The notes under the pieces were generated by a model. The model was not told where the DNA came from, ran no database searches, and saw nothing but the letters and a program-made list of their open reading frames with translations. DNA of 64,000 nt from Bacillus sp. ZZV12-4809 (GTDB lineage: Bacteria; Bacillota; Bacilli; Bacillales; Cytobacillaceae): assembly GCF_009849585.1 (NCBI RefSeq), contig NZ_VCRN01000001.1:310001-374000 (forward strand). The letters run 5' to 3'. Below are positions 43,155 through 49,007 of this stretch, piece after piece (position 1 is the first letter of the stretch; each line of letters starts with the position of its first letter). A program made the translations under genes and the position numbers.

Positions 43155-43544
43155 TTAAAGATTATTGATAAGAATCCGTATGGCTTCTGAAACATCCACC
43201 TTTTTTTCCTGGCAGAAATGATTCAGCTTTTTGAACATCTCTTCGTCCAGCCTGACATGGATGGAATGCTTAAGTTTTTGGCCTTCAGGCTTCTTGGGCC
43301 GGCCCCTACCAATTTTCCGCTGTCCTTTTTCGTCCCTCCAAACGGCTATGGTCACATACCCGTCTTTTTCCAGCCATTTCTGAAGATCATTTTCCTTCCA
43401 AATGCGCGCTGCATCATTCTCATGCTTTTTCAGATATTCTGTAAGATCCTCACTTTCAAGACCTTTCTTTTTCGCTTTATGGATCATCTTATTTCTAAGA
43501 AACTCTTCGTATTGTTCGAATGATGTAAAGGTTTGTTCTTTCAT
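43155..43544 (-). CDS. Ribbon-helix-helix DNA-binding protein
   Basis: This 129-residue basic protein has a likely RHH (Arc/MetJ-type) domain at the C-terminus (KLKHSIHVRLDEEMFKKLNHFC, then VDVSEAIRILINNL). The first strand would pair in a dimer and insert into the major groove. A GRGRPKKPEG stretch resembling an AT-hook precedes the domain, so contact with AT-rich DNA in the minor groove is plausible. The N-terminal 80 residues are charged helices. Two identical-form palindromes made of T and A runs stand just upstream of the start, a natural autoregulatory target. Confidence 0.8.
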   Translation of the reverse strand: MKEQTFTSFEQYEEFLRNKMIHKAKKKGLESEDLTEYLKKHENDAARIWKENDLQKWLEKDGYVTIAVWRDEKGQRKIGRGRPKKPEGQKLKHSIHVRLDEEMFKKLNHFCQEKKVDVSEAIRILINNL

Positions 43545-43559
43545 AAACCCTCCGGATTA

Positions 43560-43578
43560 TTTTTTGTTCTACAAAAAA
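43560..43578. promoter_or_regulatory. Palindrome copy 1 upstream of the RHH gene
   Basis: TTTTTTGT-TCT-ACAAAAAA has perfect 8-bp arms. It begins 16 bp upstream of the RHH start codon and shares its form with copy 2, 49 bp further on. Confidence 0.65.
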
Positions 43579-43608
43579 TAATAAAGAAGTTTATTTCACA
43601 ATGCAATC

Positions 43609-43627
43609 TTTTTTGTGCTACAAAAAA
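43609..43627. promoter_or_regulatory. Palindrome copy 2, merged with a terminator U-tract
   Basis: TTTTTTGT-GCT-ACAAAAAA has the same arms as copy 1. Its A-run side is the minus-strand T-tract of the EamA gene terminator, so the same bases may serve as operator and terminator. Confidence 0.6.
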
Positions 43628-43665
43628 AGAAAGCCAAATTTCTCCGGGAGAAGTTTGGCTTTCCA
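43622..43665 (-). terminator. Terminator of the EamA gene
   Basis: AAAGCCAAACTTCTC pairs with GAGAAATTTGGCTTT around CCG, followed by CTTTTTTTG on the minus strand. The T-run is part of palindrome copy 2. Confidence 0.88.
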
Positions 43666-43673
43666 TATGAATA

Positions 43674-44573
43674 TCAATGTTTCTGAACCACCCCAGGCTC
43701 AAGATCTCTTTCTGAACCTTTTGAAGACACAATCAATACACCAATTCCAAGCAGTAAGAGAAGGATCCCTAACCAGGAAGTCATGTTTAAAGATTCCTCT
43801 AATAGAAAAACACCTAATAATGCTGCAGTTAAAGGCTCGGCCAGCGCAAGTGTAACAGCCGTTGAAGAGGAAACATAGACAAGCCCTTTTGAAAAAAGGA
43901 AATAGGCAATTCCCGTAGCCAGAATCCCCAGGTGCAGGCTAACAGTCAACCCCCGAACACTCCCAAGCCAGGACATGTCAAAAATAATTAAGAATGGCGA
44001 TAGAAAGATGGCACTTAGTGTGAATACAACGGCAACGACTGATAGTGATGAATAATTTTCAACCAGATCCCTGCTGACAAGTGTATAGCATGCAAATGTT
44101 AAACCAGCCCCCAATGCCATGAATAGTCCCGCCGGGTCCATTTGAACGGAATTTTTGTTCACGAAAAGCAAAACACATCCCAAAACGGACAAGAAGGTAG
44201 AACACCACCAAATGGCAGACGGGCGTTTTTTTAAATAGAGCCATTCAAGAAATCCCGATAAGACCGGCGCACTCCCGATCGCTGTTACGGTACCAATGGC
44301 CACTCCTGTAAGGGTGACCGCTGAAAAGAACAATGGCTGGTACAGGGCCATACAAAGTGATGCCATCAGGGTATTCTTAATTGGCCAATTTTTCAGGTCC
44401 AGTTTCCCTGCCATCAGAACCATGAATAATAAAAATAAACCACCTGCCGCCAGACGGGCAGCCCCGATGGCAATCGGGTGTGCGCTTTCCGGAGCAAATG
44501 CCTGTGTGGCACCCGTAGTCCCCCAGAGCACTCCGGCAAGCAATATAAAAAATGGAGCTGCTTTCCCGTTCAT
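43674..44573 (-). CDS. EamA/DMT family exporter
   Basis: The 299-residue protein has ten membrane segments in two EamA repeats (about 1-140 and 150-285), the drug/metabolite transporter layout. LAGVLWGTTGATQAF in helix 1 and ALAEPLTAALLGVFLLEESL near residue 255 are the classic landmarks of repeat 2. Such proteins export amino acids or other metabolites. The substrate is unknown. The AraC-type regulator gene lies 92 bp upstream on the same strand and is the likely controller. Confidence 0.92.
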   Translation of the reverse strand: MNGKAAPFFILLAGVLWGTTGATQAFAPESAHPIAIGAARLAAGGLFLLFMVLMAGKLDLKNWPIKNTLMASLCMALYQPLFFSAVTLTGVAIGTVTAIGSAPVLSGFLEWLYLKKRPSAIWWCSTFLSVLGCVLLFVNKNSVQMDPAGLFMALGAGLTFACYTLVSRDLVENYSSLSVVAVVFTLSAIFLSPFLIIFDMSWLGSVRGLTVSLHLGILATGIAYFLFSKGLVYVSSSTAVTLALAEPLTAALLGVFLLEESLNMTSWLGILLLLLGIGVLIVSSKGSERDLEPGVVQKH

Positions 44574-44665
44574 GTTATCACCTCAATAAAAAAAGATAAA
44601 AGGAATCATTAAACTTATCTTAGAAAAATTCCTGAGAATTTTCTTTACCAAGTTTAATATCCCTT

Positions 44666-45358
44666 TTATCCATTCTTAAGGATCCTGTATTTTTGTGGTG
44701 CTATTCCTTCACAGCGGGTGAACCACCGGGTAAAGGAGGAAGAATTTTCGAAGCCTAATTCCCCGCTGATCACCGACATGGACCAGGAGGTTGACATTAA
44801 TAAATGCTTCGCCTCTTTCAAACGGAGATCAGATATATAGGCTTTGGGACTTCTCCCGGTTTTCTTCTTAAACCATGCGGAATAATAGGCCGGATGATAA
44901 TGTTCGATTTTCGCTAAAGTCTCAAGCCGGATGGACTCCTTAAAATGCCTATGAATATAGTCAACCGACGGGGGCTTGGCGATTTGCAGTTTGCTGGCCA
45001 CATATCTGGTCAAATCTGCCAGGGAGGATGCACTCCCCTGATTCCCCGCCTCTTCAAGCAGCAAATAACGGATCGAAGCCCATTGCTGATCCAGCTGAAT
45101 GTACATGCTGCTGGAATCTTCCGGCAAATAAGCTATCGGGATATCCAGGATCAAAAACTCATTCCGGTCCATCGACCTATAGTTATGATCAACCCCTTGC
45201 GGAAGGAAAAAGCAATAGTCCGGGCTAAGCTTGATTTCCTGCCATTTCGTCTTGATATCCAAGGATCCCTGTAACGGGAAAAGAAACTGGCCAAATTCAT
45301 GCTGGTGCGAATGAAACTCACTGGGATAGGATCTTTTTTCGCAGGTGATGCTTTGCAT
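44666..45358 (-). CDS. AraC family transcriptional regulator
   Basis: The 230-residue protein has an N-terminal cupin-like effector domain (about 1-110, with HSHQHEFGQFLFPLQGSL typical of AraC cupins). A C-terminal double helix-turn-helix (about 130-228) follows. The second HTH contains ELGFENSSSFTRWFTRCEG, the standard AraC segment. It is the upstream neighbour of the EamA exporter on the same strand and probably controls it. The effector is unknown. Confidence 0.9.
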   Translation of the reverse strand: MQSITCEKRSYPSEFHSHQHEFGQFLFPLQGSLDIKTKWQEIKLSPDYCFFLPQGVDHNYRSMDRNEFLILDIPIAYLPEDSSSMYIQLDQQWASIRYLLLEEAGNQGSASSLADLTRYVASKLQIAKPPSVDYIHRHFKESIRLETLAKIEHYHPAYYSAWFKKKTGRSPKAYISDLRLKEAKHLLMSTSWSMSVISGELGFENSSSFTRWFTRCEGIAPQKYRILKNG

Positions 45359-45943
45359 TAAACTCCCTCCTAGTCTTTAATTTATTATAATCCGAAACTA
45401 AGAGGGATGAAAGATTGGGTAATGAAATCTATACTTAATAAAAAGCCAAATGTCACATGATGGGGATAAAATGGGGTGGCATCCGGATGGCAAATTTCTT
45501 TAGAATAGTCAATGCGATTATCTTATGAGCCATCGTCATTAAGTTTCTTCCAAAGAATCTTTAAAAAGATATTTGCCGGTCACACTGTTCTTCGCAGGTA
45601 ATTACTTACACTTTCTCTTCTTAAAGGCGGCACTAAATTTCTTATATTTGATGCCCCTGCTTTCATATACGAGCCATTTTTTAACTTGTGGATCTTTGCA
45701 GATTCTCAATTTATGCCTTAACCAACCTCATCATGGACCTATTATTTGCTTTTCCCTTGAGTGCACTGGTTCAAAAATTGGTCATTATAAATTAAATAAT
45801 AAACTCAATGGGCTTATTTATAATGTACTATGCTTTCGCATTAAAATTACGGATTTCAAATGATTTTCGAAAAGGAGACTAACCGCCTCAGTAAAAAGCC
45901 CATCAGTATGCATATCCGCTTTTTTTAACCAAGCTGCTACATT
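45359..45943. other. Long intergenic region with a possible decayed transposase fragment
   Basis: This is about 585 bp without a convincing gene. On the minus strand, 45718-45541 gives a run of readable but interrupted residues (RHKLRICKDPQVKKWLVYES, then YKKFSAAFKKRKCK, stop, PAKNSVTGKYLFKDSLEE). It recalls the cysteine-spaced region of IS1182/IS4-type transposases but has stop codons, no inverted repeats and no duplicated target that I can see. A plus-strand 96-codon frame (45573-45863) is antisense to it and lacks a ribosome binding site. Confidence 0.3.
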
Positions 45944-46372
45944 CTATAGCATCCAGAAAAAATCAGTCTTAATGGCAGTAATGAACAAAATGATGGAAAA
46001 AAACAAACAGCCTAGAGTTACAATAAAAGCCCTGCGGTTTTCGGCAAATTTCCACTCCATAATCGCTTGAACCGTCTCCGTAACAACGATTAATAACATT
46101 AGCAAAAACCAAGGCTCCCAATACCAGAGCGATTCCTGGATGTCTCTTTCAATATTAATTCCAAATCCAATAAAGAGGAGCACCATGAAGGAAATCCGAA
46201 TGGTCCAATCGATTTTTTTATGTTTAGCATTAACATGGTTATAAGAAAAAAACTTTCTCTTCTCAACCTTGAGCCATTTTCTCAAACCCAGCTCAAATGA
46301 ATACATCAATACTCCTGCAATCGTTACAATAAGGATAAGCTTTGGCCCAAACATCGGATCCGCTCCATACAT
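45944..46372 (-). CDS. DUF4181 membrane protein
   Basis: The protein has 142 residues and four membrane segments (about 10-27, 56-74, 85-103 and 116-138). FFSYNHVNAKHKKIDWTIRI between helices 1 and 2 is the recognisable core of DUF4181, a small membrane family of Bacillaceae with no known role. ATG 46372 follows GGGGAGG at 5 bp. It is monocistronic. Confidence 0.8.
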   Translation of the reverse strand: MYGADPMFGPKLILIVTIAGVLMYSFELGLRKWLKVEKRKFFSYNHVNAKHKKIDWTIRISFMVLLFIGFGINIERDIQESLWYWEPWFLLMLLIVVTETVQAIMEWKFAENRRAFIVTLGCLFFSIILFITAIKTDFFWML

Positions 46373-46452
46373 ACCATCCTCCCCTTTCTCCTTATTCTTA
46401 TCTATATCTACGCATGAGAGTGGGAAAAGTTCCCTTAATGAGCTGCAGAAAA

Positions 46453-46488
46453 AACAAGGCTGAAGAGGACCATCTCTTCAGCCTTGTT
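46453..46488 (-). terminator. Terminator of adaA-adaB, containing the adaB stop codon
   Basis: AACAAGGCTGAAGAG and CTCTTCAGCCTTGTT form a perfect 15-bp stem followed by TTTTTT on the minus strand. The TGA stop of the methyltransferase lies in the first arm. Confidence 0.9.
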
Positions 46489-46975
46489 TCTCCAATTTAA
46501 GCAGAGTCTGCTTCATTTCTATGCCCCCGCGGTAGCCGGTGATCGCACCATTTTTGCCGATGACACGATGGCATGGAACCGCGATTAACAGTGGATTAGC
46601 ACCGATTGCTTTCCCTGCTGCCCTTACTGCCTGCGGCCTGTTTATTTTCTCTGCGATGTCAGAATAAGTGACTGTTTGTCCATAAGGGATATGTGCCAGT
46701 GCCTCCCAGACTTCCTCTTGAAACGGAGTGCCTTTCACATCCAGGTCCATTGAAAATGCTTGTCTTTTTCCCAGAAGAAATTCCTGTATTTCGGTCATGT
46801 ATGGCTGCAATGCTTTATTATTTTCCACCAGCACTGCAGCTGGAAAATATTTTCCCAGCGACCTTTCAAAATCCTTAAACTCCGAGTCACATCCTATATA
46901 GCAGAGGCCCTTTTCTGTTCTGGCCAGATACAGGCTCCATTCTCCTTCCTCAAGCTTCGCCCATTCAATGTTCAT
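46478..46975 (-). CDS. adaB: Methylated-DNA--protein-cysteine methyltransferase (AdaB/Ogt)
   Basis: This suicide enzyme takes the methyl group from O6-methylguanine in DNA onto its own cysteine. The protein has 165 residues. The acceptor is Cys135 in AVPCHRVIG. An N-terminal pseudo-ribonuclease H half and a RPQAVRAAGKAIGANP DNA-binding helix precede it. ATG 46975 follows GGGAGGAG, and the in-frame extension to 47089 overlaps adaA and is rejected. Its start overlaps the adaA stop by 11 bp, so the two are one operon as in B. subtilis. Confidence 0.95.
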   Translation of the reverse strand: MNIEWAKLEEGEWSLYLARTEKGLCYIGCDSEFKDFERSLGKYFPAAVLVENNKALQPYMTEIQEFLLGKRQAFSMDLDVKGTPFQEEVWEALAHIPYGQTVTYSDIAEKINRPQAVRAAGKAIGANPLLIAVPCHRVIGKNGAITGYRGGIEMKQTLLKLEKQG

Positions 46976-47546
46976 TCTTCCGCTCCTCCCTTGTTTTGTT
47001 TCTATATGCAGCAGGTGTTGTACCCAGCTTCTTTTTAAATAAAGAGATAAAATAAGGGGTGCTGGGGAATCCTGCTGATGCACCGACATCGGCTATCGAC
47101 TGCTCCCCTGCCTCCAGCAGATGGATGGCTTTTTCGAGCCGGAGATCCTGAATATATTCTGCGGGCGACTTCCCGGTGACACGTTTGAACACCCGCTGCA
47201 AATGATAGGGACTTCCATGAAAGAGGTCCCCCAGTTGCTGTAATGTAATCGGATCCTTATAATGCTGATCGATCCACCCGGTTATTTGCTTAATCCATAC
47301 TTCTGCAGGCAGGCTGAGGCCATCCGGTTTGCAGCGCTTGCATGGCCTGAAATTTTGCGCCAGTGCTTGAGCGGCATTTTTAAAAATAGTGACATTTCCA
47401 ATATTGGGAACTCTCGACCGGCACGACGGCCTGCAGAAAATTCCTGTCGTTTTAACGCCATAAAGAAAGAGCTCATCATAGGATTTGTCGCAATCCTTTA
47501 TTGCGTTCCAATATTCTTCCGGAATCTGTTCATAAGCCACATGCAC
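46965..47546 (-). CDS. adaA: Methylphosphotriester-DNA methyltransferase/AraC activator (AdaA)
   Basis: AdaA senses methylphosphotriesters in alkylated DNA and, once methylated on cysteine, activates the adaptive response. The 193-residue protein has the N-terminal zinc site with Cys38, Cys42, Cys69 and Cys72 (FCRPSCRSR and RPCKRCKPDG). Cys38 is the likely methyl acceptor. A C-terminal AraC-type double helix-turn-helix lies at residues 90-190. It is divergent from alkA and overlaps adaB, the same order as in B. subtilis, so all three belong to one regulon. Confidence 0.95.
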   Translation of the reverse strand: MHVAYEQIPEEYWNAIKDCDKSYDELFLYGVKTTGIFCRPSCRSRVPNIGNVTIFKNAAQALAQNFRPCKRCKPDGLSLPAEVWIKQITGWIDQHYKDPITLQQLGDLFHGSPYHLQRVFKRVTGKSPAEYIQDLRLEKAIHLLEAGEQSIADVGASAGFPSTPYFISLFKKKLGTTPAAYRNKTREERKNEH

Positions 47547-47659
47547 TCACCTCTGCTAAAAAGTATACACAAAAAAGAGGCCAAAACAGCGAAATCCTTA
47601 ATATAAACGCAAGATAACGTAATCCTGAAAACTTACAATAAAGAAAAGGAGGAATGCAA

Positions 47660-48580
47660 ATGAACTCTCATTTTGTTAACTGGAAAGAGGCTGAAAATGG
47701 CCTGGTCCTTTTCACCCCGCCTGACTTCAGCTTTTCCGAAAACCTGCGATATTTGTCACGATCGGCAAATGAATGCCTTTATGAGATTTCTGGGGAGACA
47801 ATTAGACACGCCCTTTCCATCAGAAATGAAAAGCTGCTGCTTGAAATAAGCAGCGCTGCAGACCATTTTCTATCTGTCAGGATTCATAAGCCTGTCCCTC
47901 ATCAAATGAAAGGAGAAATTGCCGCATATATTCATGATTGGTTCGACCTGGGGACCAGCCTGACCCCATTTTATGAGATGGCACAAACAGACCCCTTGCT
48001 GAAAATGCCTGCTGAGCAATTTTTCGGACTGCGGGTGATGGGCATTCCCGATTTATTCGAGGCTCTTGCCTGGGGAATCCTTGGCCAGCAGATTAACCTT
48101 ACATATGCATATACACTAAAGCGGCGGCTCGTTGAAAAATTTGGGGAGTGCCTGAATTACGACGGGAGCAGATACTGGCTTTTTCCTTCTGCTGAAACAA
48201 TAGCGGGGTTAACCATGGAGGATCTGGCCGACTTAAAAATGACCGTGAAAAAGTGTGAATATCTCATTGATGTGGCTCGCTTAATGGTAAATGGCGAGCT
48301 ATCGAAAGAGGACCTGCTTAATGAGGGAGATGTAAAAGCTGCCGAAAGAAGGCTAACGAAAATACGCGGCATCGGACCCTGGACCGCCCATTATGTCCTC
48401 ATGCGGTGCCTGCGCTTCCCGAACGCTTTTCCTATCGATGATGTCGGCCTGCACAATGCGATTAAAGTGATCTCAGGCTCTGAAAGGAAGCCTGCGAGAG
48501 AGGAAATTCTGAAATATTCAGCCCGCTGGGAGAAATGGGAAGCATACGCTGCTTTTTATTTGTGGAGAGTTCTGTACTAA
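47660..48580 (+). CDS. alkA: DNA-3-methyladenine glycosylase II
   Basis: AlkA removes 3-methyladenine and other alkylated bases. The protein has 306 residues. An N-terminal TBP-like domain is followed by the helix-hairpin-helix glycosylase domain with LTKIRGIGPWTAHYVLMR and the catalytic aspartate near residue 261 in FPIDDVGL. ATG 47660 is chosen since AAAGGAGG is 7 bp upstream. The in-frame ATG at 47654 is only 1 bp from that site. It is divergent from adaA-adaB, and the 113-bp gap should hold the AdaA operators, though I could not define them with confidence. Confidence 0.93.
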   Translation: MNSHFVNWKEAENGLVLFTPPDFSFSENLRYLSRSANECLYEISGETIRHALSIRNEKLLLEISSAADHFLSVRIHKPVPHQMKGEIAAYIHDWFDLGTSLTPFYEMAQTDPLLKMPAEQFFGLRVMGIPDLFEALAWGILGQQINLTYAYTLKRRLVEKFGECLNYDGSRYWLFPSAETIAGLTMEDLADLKMTVKKCEYLIDVARLMVNGELSKEDLLNEGDVKAAERRLTKIRGIGPWTAHYVLMRCLRFPNAFPIDDVGLHNAIKVISGSERKPAREEILKYSARWEKWEAYAAFYLWRVLY

Positions 48581-48587
48581 AAATCTT

Positions 48588-48616
48588 TTGACAGCATCAG
48601 TATCCCATGCTAGTAT
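48588..48616 (+). promoter_or_regulatory. metE promoter
   Basis: TTGACA (48588-48593) and TAGTAT (48611-48616) are separated by 17 bp. It starts a few bases after the alkA stop and precedes the cobalamin riboswitch. Confidence 0.8.
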
Positions 48617-48689
48617 TTTCTTTAAATTTAAATTTTTTAAATTTTCGCGAGGGTTCCCGAAACCCGCACAACCAGACAATTTCATAACG

Positions 48690-48870
48690 AATGCTTCAGG
48701 TGCTGAACGATCTTGTTCAGTTAAAAGGGAAGACCGGTTAAAAGCCGGCGCGGTCCCGCCACTGTATTGGGGAGCGGCTTATATCAAACCACTGTTTCAT
48801 CTGAAATGGGAAGGGTTAAGCTGCGGTGAACCAGAGCCAGGAGACCTGCCTGTTGTATGCACTTGTACTC
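48690..48870 (+). ncRNA. Cobalamin (B12) riboswitch
   Basis: The conserved core is present in order: CAGTTAAAAGGGAA, then CCGGTTAAAAGCCGG, the GCGGTCCCGCCACTGT element at about 48748-48765 and the B12 box GAGCCAGGAGACCTGCC at 48834-48850. Adenosylcobalamin binding should stabilise P1 and release the downstream terminator at 48941. It lies upstream of the metE fusion gene, so the B12-independent synthase is predicted to be shut off when B12 is available. I see no SAM (S-box) riboswitch in the same leader. Confidence 0.95.
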
Positions 48871-48940
48871 TACGGGTATATAGAGAGGAGTGAGATAAGC
48901 AAGTTGGGGAAGCCCCGACTCTATTTAACTATGCACAACT

Positions 48941-48976
48941 ATCTCTCTTTTCAATGAAAAGAGAGATTTTTTATTT
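48941..48976 (+). terminator. Riboswitch-controlled terminator before metE
   Basis: ATCTCTCTTTTC and GAAAAGAGAGAT form a perfect 12-bp stem followed by TTTTTATTTT, 31 bp before the metE start. The AGAGAGGAG just after the riboswitch (near 48883) could pair with its left arm as antiterminator. Confidence 0.92.
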
Positions 48977-49007
48977 TACAGAGAAAAAGGACGGGAGTGT
49001 TGTCAGA

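Noticed and set aside
45573-45863. 96-codon plus-strand ORF
   Set aside because: It has no ribosome binding site and an unusual hydrophobic and Cys composition, and lies antisense to the possible transposase remnant.
48620-48690. SAM (S-box) riboswitch in front of the cobalamin riboswitch
   Set aside because: I looked for the tandem arrangement known from some metE genes but found no S-box core, only an A/T-rich stretch and a short GGGTTCCCGAAACCC hairpin.
48588-48893. Plus-strand 101-codon frame after alkA
   Set aside because: It covers the metE promoter and the cobalamin aptamer, whose RNA signature explains the conservation. There is no ribosome binding site.
48954-49007. ATG 48954 as metE start
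   Set aside because: It lies inside the riboswitch terminator and would add residues absent from other MetE proteins. TTG 49008 begins right at the conserved SLGYPRIG region.
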